A DNA stretch of 64,000 bases from NCBI GenBank assembly GCA_039024635.1, contig JBCCQA010000001.1, forward strand, positions 186,001 to 250,000. The letters are read 5' to 3'. The DNA comes from Kuafuiihalomonas sp039024635 (GTDB lineage Bacteria; Myxococcota; Kuafuiibacteriia; Kuafuiibacteriales; Kuafuiibacteriaceae). Position 1 is the stretch's first letter; each line of letters starts with the position of its first letter. The translations under genes were made by a program, and so were the position numbers. The notes beneath the pieces were generated by a model, which ran no database searches, was not told the DNA's origin, and worked only from the letters and a program-made list of their open reading frames with translations. Positions 16,090 through 25,228 of this stretch are shown here, one piece after another.

Positions 16090-18018
16090 ATGGCCAGCCA
16101 GACCGACCCGCTGGTGGGCATGGCCGAGGCCGAGCTTCGGCTCATTCCGCCCTTCGACAGACTCGACGACGACGACCTCCGCGCCGTCGCGATGGCTTCG
16201 GAGGTTCGCTACCTCGATCGTGGCGACGAGATCTTCTCGGAGGCATCCGAGCCGCAGGGCCGCTTCTTCGTGGTGAAGAAGGGCCGGGTTGAGATCGAGC
16301 GGACCATCGACGGCGAGCGCCACTTGGTCGACGTCTGCGACGATGGTGACGTCTTCGGCATCCGCGCTCTCATCGTGGGGCAGTGCTATTCGGCCCGTGC
16401 GTCGGTCAGCGAAGAGACCCTGCTCTTCTCCGTCGATTACGGCGTCTTCTCTCAGATCATGGAGCGAGTGCCCGAGGTCTCTCTGTTCTTCGCGGCGGGC
16501 TTCGCGGCCGAGCTCCCCCCCTTGCGCGAGCGGCTGGTACAGGCGGCCCAGGACGTTCGCCGAGCCTGGGCGGAGCATCCGACCCGAGGCAGCGAACACC
16601 ACGTGGTTCGGCCAGGCCGGGACCTGGTGACCTCGGAGGCCGAGGCCACTGTGCGAAGCGTGGCCCAGCGGATGCGAGACGAGCGTATCGGCTCCATGCT
16701 CGTCATCGACGACGAAGGTCGGCCCATCGGCTTGGTGACCGACACCGACCTCCGCAACAGGGTGGTGGCCGAGGGCCTCGACGTCGACAGCCGGGTCAGT
16801 AGCATCATGTCGTCGCCCGTCTCCACCATTCGTCCCGACCCGACGGTGGACGAGCTCACCGAGCAGATCCTTCGAAAGGGCTCCCGTCATTTCGTGGTCA
16901 CCGAGGACGGCAGCGCCGACTCCGCCGCTTTGGGCGTCGTATCGGAGCACGACGTGCTGGTCACGAAACGCTCGACGCCGTCCGTGATCATCGACGGTCT
17001 TCGAGAGGCCAAGGATCGAGACGAGCTGCGGCGCTACCGAGATTTGGGGGAAGAGCTTCTGGGTCAGTACCTGGGGGAGGAAGTGACCATGAAGCTGGTT
17101 TGCGCCGTGCTCTCTCAGATCAACGACGCCATGGTTCGCACCGCCATTTCCTGGGCCCAGGCGGAGCTGGCCGACCAAGGAAGAACGCAACCCTGCGACT
17201 TTTGCTGGATGGGCTTGGGCAGCGACGGGCGTGAGGAGCAACTTCTCAGGACCGATCAGGACAACGCGATCCTGTACGCAGAGGACGGCGAAGGTCATCA
17301 GGAGTACTTCCTCGAGCTCGGCTCCCACGTAGTCGACAGCCTGGTCGAGGCCGGCTTCGCTCGCTGCGAAGGTGACATCATGGCCAGCAACCCCCGGTGG
17401 GTGCAGTCGACGGCGGGCTGGCGGAAACAGTTCGAGTCTTGGATCGACAAACCGGAACCCGTCGCGCTGATGCACGCCAACATCTTCTTCGACTTTCGAG
17501 CCGTAGCGGGCGAGCTCGAGCTTGCCCGAGAGCTGCGAGACTGGCTCGTCGCCCGCTGCCATCAGAGTCGGGCCTTCTTTCCTTTCTTCGCCCACTCGGC
17601 CCAGGCCAATCCCCCGCCTCTGTCTTTCTTCAGAAGCGTGGTCGTAGAGCAGAGCGGCGAACACAAGGATCGCTTCGACATAAAGGCTCGGGCCATGATG
17701 CCTCTCTGCGACGCGGCGAGGGTTCTGGTGTACGACATTCGGCTGGCCGAGAACGTGAACACCGTCGCCCGCTTTCGGGCCATCGCTCGAAAAAAAGGGG
17801 GACCTCTCGGGCAACTTTGCGAGGAAGCCGCCGATGCTTATGAACTCTTCATCCGCTTTCGGGCCGAAGAAGGACTTCGATGTCGGAACAGCGGCCGATT
17901 CATCGAGGTGGAGCGCCTCAGCAAGCTGGAGCGCCAGTCGCTGCGCAACGCATTTCGGATCATCGAGGACCTCCAGCTGAGTCTTCGCCAACGATACCGT
18001 ACCGACTTTTTCCGATGA
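16090..18018 (+). CDS. cNMP-binding/CBS/DUF294 nucleotidyltransferase-like signalling protein
   Basis: The 642-residue protein has, in order: a cyclic-nucleotide-binding-like domain (about 20-140; FFVVKKGRVEIERTIDGER), a CBS pair (about 175-305; MRDERIGSMLVIDDEGRPIG, HFVVTEDG), and a DUF294 putative nucleotidyltransferase (about 340-480) with MGLGSDGREEQLLRTDQDNAI. The GSxGRxE and DxDN motifs of GlnD-type transferases are therefore present. A C-terminal DUF294 substrate-binding domain follows. It is a cytosolic regulator predicted to sense an adenine nucleotide and modify a partner. Its stop overlaps the start of the exonuclease gene, and the symporter genes follow. This neighbourhood recurs around VC_2705-type acetate permeases, suggesting regulation of transport. 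Confidence 0.9.
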   Translation: MASQTDPLVGMAEAELRLIPPFDRLDDDDLRAVAMASEVRYLDRGDEIFSEASEPQGRFFVVKKGRVEIERTIDGERHLVDVCDDGDVFGIRALIVGQCYSARASVSEETLLFSVDYGVFSQIMERVPEVSLFFAAGFAAELPPLRERLVQAAQDVRRAWAEHPTRGSEHHVVRPGRDLVTSEAEATVRSVAQRMRDERIGSMLVIDDEGRPIGLVTDTDLRNRVVAEGLDVDSRVSSIMSSPVSTIRPDPTVDELTEQILRKGSRHFVVTEDGSADSAALGVVSEHDVLVTKRSTPSVIIDGLREAKDRDELRRYRDLGEELLGQYLGEEVTMKLVCAVLSQINDAMVRTAISWAQAELADQGRTQPCDFCWMGLGSDGREEQLLRTDQDNAILYAEDGEGHQEYFLELGSHVVDSLVEAGFARCEGDIMASNPRWVQSTAGWRKQFESWIDKPEPVALMHANIFFDFRAVAGELELARELRDWLVARCHQSRAFFPFFAHSAQANPPPLSFFRSVVVEQSGEHKDRFDIKARAMMPLCDAARVLVYDIRLAENVNTVARFRAIARKKGGPLGQLCEEAADAYELFIRFRAEEGLRCRNSGRFIEVERLSKLERQSLRNAFRIIEDLQLSLRQRYRTDFFR

Positions 18019-18683
18019 GCTGGTTCGCGCGAAGGAAGAGAGCGCCCGAGGGGGAGCCCGCCGTCAGCCGCTACGTCGGGGCGGACTGGAAGGGGCTCCT
18101 CAACACAAATCTGTCTGAGGCTCGCTTCGTGGTCTTCGACACCGAGACCTCAGGATTGGACGTCGACCAGGATGACGTGCTCTCGCTTTCTGGCGTTGGC
18201 GTGGAGGGGGGCGGGCTGAGGGTTTGGGATCACCTCGACCTTCTATTTCTGCGGGACGACGTAGGCGGCGAGCCGTCGGCTCGAATCCACGGCATCTTGC
18301 CTCGCGACCTGGCTGACGGCCGGGATGAGCGAAGCGCTTGTCTGGCCTTTCTGGACTTCGTCAAAGGCGCCGTCCTCGTTGGCCACCATGTGGACTTCGA
18401 CGTCGCGGTCATGAATCGAATGACGATGGATCTCTTCGGTTTGGAGCTGGTCAACCCTTGCATCGACACCGCGCATCTATTTAATCGTGTGACCGGGGCC
18501 GCGGGTGAAGTCGAGCTGGCGCCGCCTAGCCTCGACGCAATGAGTCGGCGACTTGGGGTGTCTATTGCGTCGCGTCATTCGGCATCCGGCGATGCTTGGG
18601 CCACCGCCTTGGCCTTCATCGTGTTGCTGCGACGCGCCGAGAAGCGCGGCTTGATGCGCGTTGGCGACATCGCGACTTCGTGA
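18015..18683 (+). CDS. DEDDh-family 3'-5' exonuclease
   Basis: The 222-residue protein carries the DnaQ-like exonuclease motifs: VVFDTETSGLD (ExoI, Asp/Glu metal ligands), GHHVDFDVAVMNR (ExoII, Asp) and RHSASGDAWATA (ExoIII, His and Asp). All four acidic residues and the DEDDh histidine appear present. It should degrade single-stranded DNA or RNA ends, or small nucleotides. The start overlaps the preceding CBS/DUF294 gene by 4 bp (ATGA), implying coupled translation. A role in nucleotide signalling linked to that regulator is inferred from this pairing and is not shown by sequence. No polymerase domain is attached. Confidence 0.88.
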   Translation: MSWFARRKRAPEGEPAVSRYVGADWKGLLNTNLSEARFVVFDTETSGLDVDQDDVLSLSGVGVEGGGLRVWDHLDLLFLRDDVGGEPSARIHGILPRDLADGRDERSACLAFLDFVKGAVLVGHHVDFDVAVMNRMTMDLFGLELVNPCIDTAHLFNRVTGAAGEVELAPPSLDAMSRRLGVSIASRHSASGDAWATALAFIVLLRRAEKRGLMRVGDIATS

Positions 18684-18800
18684 AGAGCAAGTGAAGCGCC
18701 CGCAAAAGCGTTTGGGGGTGGGTTGACTCACGCCCTGCGAAGTCGCGAGACGAAGCGCACATCGCCGCCGCTCGTTTTGCGCGGCATGGAGGGAAAAATC

Positions 18801-19064
18801 ATGTCGGACAAATCTCCCCAGGCTTATTGGAAGCGGAACCTGACCTACCTCGTCGTCCTACTCAGCATTTGGTTCATCGTCTCGTACGGCTGCGGCATTC
18901 TCTTCGTAAACCAGCTGAACGCCATCACGATCCCCGGCACGGGCTTCAAGCTCGGTTTTTGGTTCGCTCAGCAAGGCGCCATCTACGTCTTCATCCTGCT
19001 GATCTTCGCCTACGTCTACCTGATGAACTCCTTGGATAAGGAGTTTGGGGTCGGGGAGGACTGA
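18801..19064 (+). CDS. DUF4212 sodium-symporter small subunit
   Basis: An 87-residue protein with the DUF4212 pattern: AYWKRNLTYLVVLLSIWFIVSYG (helix 1), FKLGFWFAQQGAIYVFILLIFAYVYLMN (helix 2), and an acidic tail ending DKEFGVGED. These two-helix proteins are encoded just upstream of VC_2705-type solute:sodium symporters and are considered their small subunit, analogous to DUF485 YjcH beside ActP. ATG 18801 is preceded by GGAGGG and ends one base before the symporter ATG. The gene is probably co-transcribed with the symporter and possibly with the CBS/exonuclease pair 117 bp upstream. Confidence 0.92.
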   Translation: MSDKSPQAYWKRNLTYLVVLLSIWFIVSYGCGILFVNQLNAITIPGTGFKLGFWFAQQGAIYVFILLIFAYVYLMNSLDKEFGVGED

Positions 19065-19065
19065 G

Positions 19066-20868
19066 ATGAGCGTTCAGGGTTGGACCTTCCTCATCGTCGC
19101 CGCGAGCTTCACGCTCTACATCGGCATCGCCATTTGGGCCCGCGCGGGCAGCACGAAGGACTTCTACGTCGCCAGCGGCGGCGTGCCTCCGCTGGCCAAC
19201 GGCATGGCAACCGCCGCCGACTGGATGTCGGCCGCCTCCTTCATCGGAATGGCCGGACTCATCTCCTTCCTGGGCTACGACGGCTCCGTGTATCTGATGG
19301 GCTGGACCGGAGGCTACGTGCTCCTGGCCCTCCTCCTCGCGCCCTACTTGCGCAAGTTTGGGAAGTTCACGGTCCCGGACTTTATCGGTGACCGCTACTA
19401 CTCCAGCGCTGCCCGGCTCGTGGCCGTCTTGTGCGCGATTTTCGTGTCCTTCACCTACGTGGCCGGTCAGATGCGCGGCGTAGGCGTGGTCTTCGCCCGA
19501 TTCCTCGAGGTGCCGGTCAACACCGGCGTCATCATCGGCATGGTGTTGGTCTTCTTCTACGCCACCCTGGGGGGAATGAAGGGCATCACTTACACCCAGG
19601 TTGCTCAGTACTGCGTCCTGATCTTCGCCTTCACGGTCCCCGCCGTCTTCATCTCCATCTTGCTCACCGGCAACCCGATCCCCCAGTTGGGCTTCGGAGG
19701 CTCCCTGGGCGGAGACGTGGGTACCGCCATCTCCGGTGGCCAGCAGGTCTATCTGCTCGATAAGCTCAATCAGCTTCACTCGGATCTGGGCTTCGCACCC
19801 TACACTGACGGCTCCAAACCGATGGTCGACGTCTTCTTCATCACCATGGCCCTCATGGTGGGAACGGCCGGGCTGCCCCACGTCATCATCCGCTTCTACA
19901 CCGTTCCCAAGGTCCGGGACGCTCGTATCAGCGCTGGTTGGGCGTTAATGTTCATCGGCATTCTCTACACCACCGCCCCCGCGGTGGCGGCCTTTGCCCG
20001 AACGAACCTCATCGAGACCGTCAACGAGTCGACCTACGCGGGCGGGGGCGAGAAGGACACGCCCCAGTGGTTCAAGACCTGGGAGGCCACCAGCCTCATC
20101 GCTTGGGTCGACAAGAATGAAGACGGCAAGATTCAGTACCGAAAGGGGGCGGCCTTCGCGGGCAAGCCCAACTACACCGCCGACGTCGGCGCCTACGGCC
20201 AGCGATTGGTCGAGAACGAGCTCACCGACAACGAGAACGAGCTCTACATCGACCGCGACATCATGGTCCTGGCCAACCCCGAGATTGCTCAGCTTCCCGC
20301 TTGGGTCATTGCGTTGGTCGCGGCAGGTGGCTTGGCTGCCGCCTTGTCGACCGCGGCCGGACTGCTGCTCGTCGTATCGACCTCCGTCAGCCACGACTTG
20401 CTCAAGCGAACGATGATGCCCGACATCTCCGAGAAGCAGGAGCTGCTCTACGCGCGGCTCGCGGCAGCGGGTGCGGTCTTCATCGCGGGCTTCTTTGGCA
20501 TCTACCCGCCGGGCTTCGTGGCTCAGGTGGTGGCCTTCGCCTTCGGCTTGGCGGCCTCGAGCTTCTTCCCCGCCATCATCTTGGGCATCTTCTACAAGCG
20601 GATGAACCGTGAAGGCGCTCTGGCCGGCATGGTCACCGGCATAAGCTTCACGGCCATCTACATCATCTACTTCAAGTTCCTCGGAGGGACTTCGGACCAG
20701 TGGCTCTTCGGCATTTCGCCGGAGGGCATCGGAACACTCGGCATGATCATCAACTTCATCGTGGCCCTCGTGGTGTCGAACATGACGCCGCCGCCGCCCG
20801 ACGAAGTTCAGCAGATCGTCGAGGACATTCGCGTGCCCAAGGGGGCTGGTGCTGCCAGTGCTCACTAG
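19066..20868 (+). CDS. solute:sodium symporter, VC_2705/ActP-like subfamily
   Basis: The 600-residue protein has about 13 membrane helices and SSS-family signatures: STKDFYVASGGVPPLANGMA, GGMKGITYTQVAQY, and GTAGLPHVIIRFYTV. An extended extramembrane loop of about 90 residues (around 325-410) is characteristic of the VC_2705 subfamily. It contains DKNEDGKI at residues 349-356, which resembles an EF-hand calcium loop. The protein probably imports acetate or another short carboxylate with Na+. The paired DUF4212 gene ends one base upstream, and a porin gene starts 30 bp downstream, forming an uptake unit across both membranes. Confidence 0.92.
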   Translation: MSVQGWTFLIVAASFTLYIGIAIWARAGSTKDFYVASGGVPPLANGMATAADWMSAASFIGMAGLISFLGYDGSVYLMGWTGGYVLLALLLAPYLRKFGKFTVPDFIGDRYYSSAARLVAVLCAIFVSFTYVAGQMRGVGVVFARFLEVPVNTGVIIGMVLVFFYATLGGMKGITYTQVAQYCVLIFAFTVPAVFISILLTGNPIPQLGFGGSLGGDVGTAISGGQQVYLLDKLNQLHSDLGFAPYTDGSKPMVDVFFITMALMVGTAGLPHVIIRFYTVPKVRDARISAGWALMFIGILYTTAPAVAAFARTNLIETVNESTYAGGGEKDTPQWFKTWEATSLIAWVDKNEDGKIQYRKGAAFAGKPNYTADVGAYGQRLVENELTDNENELYIDRDIMVLANPEIAQLPAWVIALVAAGGLAAALSTAAGLLLVVSTSVSHDLLKRTMMPDISEKQELLYARLAAAGAVFIAGFFGIYPPGFVAQVVAFAFGLAASSFFPAIILGIFYKRMNREGALAGMVTGISFTAIYIIYFKFLGGTSDQWLFGISPEGIGTLGMIINFIVALVVSNMTPPPPDEVQQIVEDIRVPKGAGAASAH

Positions 20869-20898
20869 AGCGGCGAGATAGAAAAGGGAGAGATAGAG

Positions 20899-22248
20899 AT
20901 GAAGCTACTGAAGCGAGCCGCCTTGGTTGCGGTCATGACTTGTTTTGCCATGCCGGCCTTTGCCCAGGGCTCGGACATCTATGGCAAAGGTATGAGGATC
21001 GACCTCGGGGACGACAAAGAGAAGACCAGATACATCCGCTTCATTACCTGGGTTCAGGCCTGGGCGAGAGGGCAAGAGGTAGGTGCGCCTTCACCTGGCG
21101 TGGACAACGTCTCTCAGGGTGACATCCTGATCCGCCGCGCCCGACTGCTGACCTACAGCCAGCTCACCAAGGACATCCTGGTGATGTTTCACGCCGGCAT
21201 CAACAACATGAACTTCACCAACTTCCGAAATGACGGGAGCAACGGTGACTTCTACGTTCACGATGCTTGGGCCGAGTACACGCCGATTCGAAGCGACATA
21301 CTCGAGCTCAGCACCGGCATGGGCCTCCACTACTGGAACGGGCCCGTTCGTCAGTCGAGTGCGTCGACCCTCAACTTCCTCACCCTCGATGCACCCATCA
21401 GCAACTGGCCGCTCATCGAGGTTCAGGATCAGTTCGCCCGTCAGCTTGGTTTCTACATCAAAGGCAAGGCCCTCAGTAAGCTCATCGACTACCGGATGGC
21501 GATCAATCGACCTCTGAACAGTAGCAACGCTCTCGATGGTGTCGGTGCGCCGGGGCCGGGCCAGGCCGCCTTCAACGCTGGCCAGCCGAGCAACTGGGGC
21601 ACGCAGGGCTACGTGAACGTCCAGCTGTTCGACAAGGAGTCCAACTTGCTCCCCTACTTCGTGGGCACTTACCTCGGGAAGAAGCGCGTCTTCAACATCG
21701 GTGCCGGCTGGAACCATCAGAAGAACGTCTCCAGCAGCATCAACGTCGACGGCGATACCGACACCCACGATCTCAACATCTTCGGTGGTGACGTCTTCTT
21801 CGATTCGCCCCTCGGGCCTGGTGCCCTCACCCTCTACACCTCGGTGTATTACGCGGACTTCGGTCCCAACATCGTCCGGAACATCGGCATCTCCAGCGTC
21901 TTCGGGACCGGCTTCCCGACGACCGGTACCGGGCTGGTGGCCGTACTGGAGACGGGCTACGCCTTCTCGGCTGGACCCCTTTCTCTGACCGAGGAGTCCA
22001 TGATTCAGCCCTACTACCGAATCCAGCTCGGGGTGTTCGACGCCTTCGACGACGTGAGCCCGGTGGTCGAGGCCGGCTTCAACTATTTCCTCCACGGCCA
22101 CCATGCGAAGTTCACCCTTCACTGGAGAGCCCGACCCGTTCACACGGGATCGGCCACGATCTTTGAGGGCGGCGAGTTCATCACTACGGGCGGTAGCTTG
22201 GAGGGCTTCCTCAACGAAGTCATCGCGCAGGTGCAGGTGTACCTGTAG
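20899..22248 (+). CDS. outer-membrane porin-like protein
   Basis: The 449-residue protein begins with a clear signal peptide (KLLKRAALVAVMTCFAMPAFA, cleavage after residue 22). Repeated amphipathic beta-strand segments follow (ILIRRARLLTYSQLTKDILV, WAEYTPIRSDILELSTGMGL, LPYFVGTYLGKKRVF), ending in an aromatic/hydrophobic strand (VIAQVQVYL). The layout is that of a 16-18-stranded phosphate-selective or general porin. Placement 30 bp after the symporter, with an AGGGAGAGAT ribosome binding site, suggests it admits the same substrate across the outer membrane. The 3' end overlaps the convergent gene by 29 bp. Confidence 0.85.
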   Translation: MKLLKRAALVAVMTCFAMPAFAQGSDIYGKGMRIDLGDDKEKTRYIRFITWVQAWARGQEVGAPSPGVDNVSQGDILIRRARLLTYSQLTKDILVMFHAGINNMNFTNFRNDGSNGDFYVHDAWAEYTPIRSDILELSTGMGLHYWNGPVRQSSASTLNFLTLDAPISNWPLIEVQDQFARQLGFYIKGKALSKLIDYRMAINRPLNSSNALDGVGAPGPGQAAFNAGQPSNWGTQGYVNVQLFDKESNLLPYFVGTYLGKKRVFNIGAGWNHQKNVSSSINVDGDTDTHDLNIFGGDVFFDSPLGPGALTLYTSVYYADFGPNIVRNIGISSVFGTGFPTTGTGLVAVLETGYAFSAGPLSLTEESMIQPYYRIQLGVFDAFDDVSPVVEAGFNYFLHGHHAKFTLHWRARPVHTGSATIFEGGEFITTGGSLEGFLNEVIAQVQVYL

Positions 22249-22756
22249 CACCTGGAATCGTACTTGAGGGCGGGGTCAGCGCCTCGCCCTCTGGCACCTT
22301 CCAATCGACCAGCAGCTGGTCGATCGCTCGCCAGCCGCCCTTCCACCAAACTTGACGTAGGTTCTTCCGTGTTCGAGCGGGCAAGGTGCCCATGCCGACG
22401 CCGATGGCCACCCAGCGCCCGCCGTAGGGGACCAAGAACAGCAGCACCTCCTCGCCCACTTGATAGTCGTACAGTCCGTCGGCCCAGGTTCGAAGACCTT
22501 CGGCTTCGCCCCCGGCCCGCTGCACGAGGATGGGCCCCCGGTGCTCGCCCTTCAGAATCTGAATAGGCTTTAGGGTAATCTCGGAGACCACCCCTGAGCG
22601 CTCGGCCGGGCGCCAGCTTCGGACCGATGCGACCTGCGCCAAGGCGACGAGGCGGCTGCCGTCGAAGCGCTGTTGAAGGTCCAGGGGCTGGACGGTGGTC
22701 GCCGCTGCAGGGCAGGTGAGAGCCATCGCGAGACAGGAAAAAGACAGGATGCGCAC
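22220..22756 (-). CDS. secreted protein of unknown function
   Basis: About 178 residues from a GTG at 22756. The N-terminus RILSFSCLAMALTCPAAATT is a signal peptide, so the protein is exported. The mature part has TTVQPLDLQQRFDGSRLVAL followed by ITLKPIQILKGEHRGPILVQ and DYQVGEEVLLFLVPYGGRWV. This beta-rich pattern is seen in small exported proteins that accompany metalloprotease-like secreted proteins, but no family is certain. It ends inside the porin gene (convergent, 29-bp overlap). Only 24 bp separate its start from the divergent 5'-nucleotidase start, so each promoter must lie inside the other gene or overlap it. Confidence 0.65.
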   Translation of the reverse strand: MRILSFSCLAMALTCPAAATTVQPLDLQQRFDGSRLVALAQVASVRSWRPAERSGVVSEITLKPIQILKGEHRGPILVQRAGGEAEGLRTWADGLYDYQVGEEVLLFLVPYGGRWVAIGVGMGTLPARTRKNLRQVWWKGGWRAIDQLLVDWKVPEGEALTPPSSTIPGATGTPAPAR

Positions 22757-22780
22757 GCACCGCCATGATATCCCTTTCTG

Positions 22781-24358
22781 GTGCGGCGCGCCTTCCCGCT
22801 CCTGCTGCTCCTGTCCTGTGCGCACGGCTCCCCCCCGACCGAGGGCACGACCCAGCTGGAACTCCTTTCATTCAACGACTTCCACGGACGGCTCTTTTCT
22901 GACGCATCGGGCCAAGGCGGGGCGGCCGCCATGGCCGCGGCCATCAAGCGGATGAGAACCGACGCGTCGCTCCTGGTCTCGGCCGGTGACCTCGTCGGGG
23001 CCAGCCCCTTGGTCTCGAGCCATTTCCACGACGAGCCCACCATCCAGGTCATGAACGAAATCGGTCTCGACATGCTCGGGGTGGGGAACCACGAGTTCGA
23101 CGAGGGCCTGGCCGAACTCCTTCGGCTGCAGCGAGGTGGGGCGCACCCGAGCCTGGAAGGGACCAAGCGCGGCTTTGGCGGAAGCCAGTTCCGCTACCTG
23201 AGCACCAACACGCTCGACGCCGAGGGTGAACTCGTGTTCGAGCCCTACCACATCGTCGACGTCGACGGTGTCCAGGTCGCTTTTCTAGCCGCCACCCTCG
23301 AGGGCACGAAGGATATCGTCCCGCCGGTTCTGGGCGACGTGGAGTTCCTCGACGAAGCGGACTCCATCACACAGTGGGTCGACGTCCTCAAGGAGCGGGG
23401 CGTCGAGGCCTTCGTTGTACTCCTCCACGAAGGCGGCTGGCACGAAGGGGGACCAAACGAATGCGACCGCCTTTACGGACCCGTCGTCGACGTCGTAGAC
23501 CGGCTTCCTCAGGAGATTGACGTGGTCCTGGCTGCACACACCCAGCAGACCTTCGTGTGTCCTAGAGAGGACCTACTGCTGGCGAGCGGCGGCGGCTACG
23601 GCCGATGGATCACGCGGGTAAAGCTCGAACTCTCGAAGGCGACGGGAGACGTCGTGTCCGCCCGGGCCGAGAACGTTCCGGTTCTGGCCAAAGACGGCGA
23701 AGACCCGCGGGTGGCGGCCATCGTCCAGAGCTACGCCGAGCGGGTCGAACCCATCGCCGCCCGAGGCGTAGGGCTCATTGCCGCACCCATCCGACGAGAT
23801 CCCATCCGCACGGGCGAGTCTCCTTTGGGTTCGGTCATCGCCGATGCTCAACGAGCCGCAACCAAGGCCGACCTCGCCTTCATGAATCTGGGTGGTATCC
23901 GAGACGACCTCGGTTTGGAGAAGGACGCCGTGACTTACGGCGACTTGTTCCGCATTCAACCCTTCGACAACCGTCTCGTGACCAAAGAGTACACCGGCCG
24001 AGAGATCCTTCAGATACTGGAGGCCCAGTGGGGCGGGACCAACGAGCACGGGCTCTTCCAGGTCTCCGAGACCTTGACCTACTGCTACCGACCCAACGGC
24101 ATGCCAGGGGCGAAGATCGAGGCCGCCTCGGTCAAGGTGCGGGGACGTCAGCTCGAGCCCGACGCCACCTACGTCGTCGCGCTCAATTCCTACCTGGCCC
24201 AAAAGCCGCCCTTCGACCGTGGTCGGGGAGCGGTGGTGCACGGCAAGGACGTGGATGCCTTGGTCGACTACGTCCGGACGCGCACGCCTCTGTCGCCGCC
24301 GGCGATTGGCCGCATTTGTCGACAGGACGGGAACACGGCACCGGCCGGCCCAGGCTGA
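22781..24358 (+). CDS. 5'-nucleotidase/2',3'-cyclic phosphodiesterase family lipoprotein
   Basis: The 525-residue protein starts at GTG with RRAFPLLLLLSCAHG, a lipobox-like signal, then a calcineurin-like metallophosphatase domain (about 28-285). Visible motifs are LLSFNDFHGRL (Asp and His ligands), SAGDLVGASPLVSSHF, GVGNHEFDEGL (NHE) and VVLAAHTQQ. The 5'-nucleotidase C-terminal domain (about 320-490) follows, with SPLGSVIADAQRAATKADLA, MNLGGIRDDL and RIQPFDNRLVTKEYTGREI. It should hydrolyse extracytoplasmic nucleotides to nucleosides and phosphate, or cleave 2',3'-cyclic nucleotides. Length and domain order match UshA/YfkN relatives. Confidence 0.9.
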   Translation: MRRAFPLLLLLSCAHGSPPTEGTTQLELLSFNDFHGRLFSDASGQGGAAAMAAAIKRMRTDASLLVSAGDLVGASPLVSSHFHDEPTIQVMNEIGLDMLGVGNHEFDEGLAELLRLQRGGAHPSLEGTKRGFGGSQFRYLSTNTLDAEGELVFEPYHIVDVDGVQVAFLAATLEGTKDIVPPVLGDVEFLDEADSITQWVDVLKERGVEAFVVLLHEGGWHEGGPNECDRLYGPVVDVVDRLPQEIDVVLAAHTQQTFVCPREDLLLASGGGYGRWITRVKLELSKATGDVVSARAENVPVLAKDGEDPRVAAIVQSYAERVEPIAARGVGLIAAPIRRDPIRTGESPLGSVIADAQRAATKADLAFMNLGGIRDDLGLEKDAVTYGDLFRIQPFDNRLVTKEYTGREILQILEAQWGGTNEHGLFQVSETLTYCYRPNGMPGAKIEAASVKVRGRQLEPDATYVVALNSYLAQKPPFDRGRGAVVHGKDVDALVDYVRTRTPLSPPAIGRICRQDGNTAPAGPG

Positions 24359-24364
24359 GTAGCG

Positions 24365-25186
24365 TCAATCCAGGGGAGCAAAGAGCTCGAACTCCATGGC
24401 CCCGGTGTTGCCACCGCTCGTTTCCACGGCGTCGAAGCGAACCTGTCGACCCAGCGCATCGATTTCGAACTCGTAGCGCTGGTCAGGGTTCGGGGTCGCA
24501 AAGGGGCCGAAGCTCTCTCCGCCGATCTGAAGCTCGAAGGAGCGAATGATGGACGTGCCGTCCGTCATCTGCCGACTTTGAAAGCCCACGCGCTGAATTC
24601 GTCGGGGCTGACCGAGGTCCAGCTCGAAGGCCGCCTCGTCACCATCGAAATGGGTGGACCACGCGCTGCGCATATCGCCGTCCAGGGCCTTATGGAGCCC
24701 GAAGCCGCTGTCCAGGTCCTCGCTGGGGCCAAAGTTGCTGGACACCATGGCCACCGTGGTCCCGTGGTCGCGGCTCGCGACGTTCACGAGGGTGCCAGGT
24801 ACGAGAGTCGGGGACGCGTCCTCGGGGCGCGTCCGGAAGCTCAGGGTCTCGGAGAGATAAACGAATCCGCTACGGTCCTCGGCCCGGGCCCGAACGTAAT
24901 ACTCGGTATCCGGGTCGAGGCCGACCAGAGGAACCTCGTGGTCGAACGCATACGGATTGTCGGGGTCCATGTTCGGGTCGAGGAAAGTCTGGTCGAGGAC
25001 TGCAGGGCTCAGTCCCAGCTCGGCTTCGCAGCTCGTCTCGAGGGCGGTCGTGAAACGAAGAAAGGCCCCTCGGTCATCCACTTCTTCTAGGCGAAGGGGT
25101 GAGAACATGTCGCCCTGGAAGGGCTCGGCTTCCTCGCCGCAGCCCGTCAGGAGGACGAAGGGAAGCAGCAGTCTACTGACGTGCAC
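24365..25186 (-). CDS. lipoprotein with fibronectin-III-like and F5/8 type C-like domains
   Basis: The 273-residue protein begins HVSRLLLPFVLLTGCGEEAE, a lipobox with Cys near residue 16. The first mature domain (about 30-125) has the Fn3-like pattern VPLVGLDPDTEYYVRARAED. The second (about 135-270) has the discoidin/F5-8C pattern: NVASRDHGTTVAMVSSNF, ALDGDMRSAWSTHFDGDEAA, FELDLGQPRRIQRVGFQ and a closing MEFELFA. This suggests a carbohydrate- or surface-binding outer-membrane lipoprotein. No catalytic module is present. It converges on the 5'-nucleotidase gene with a 6-bp gap. Confidence 0.82.
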   Translation of the reverse strand: MHVSRLLLPFVLLTGCGEEAEPFQGDMFSPLRLEEVDDRGAFLRFTTALETSCEAELGLSPAVLDQTFLDPNMDPDNPYAFDHEVPLVGLDPDTEYYVRARAEDRSGFVYLSETLSFRTRPEDASPTLVPGTLVNVASRDHGTTVAMVSSNFGPSEDLDSGFGLHKALDGDMRSAWSTHFDGDEAAFELDLGQPRRIQRVGFQSRQMTDGTSIIRSFELQIGGESFGPFATPNPDQRYEFEIDALGRQVRFDAVETSGGNTGAMEFELFAPLD

Positions 25187-25228
25187 ATCGTCAGGCTGCC
25201 AGCTGGCGGAGCATTCGCCAAGCGTGAG

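Noticed and set aside
17787..17801. A7G5 run (cgAAAAAAAGGGGG) as a possible -1 frameshift site
   Set aside because: The zero frame continues to a normal full-length protein and no downstream structure or alternative product is evident.
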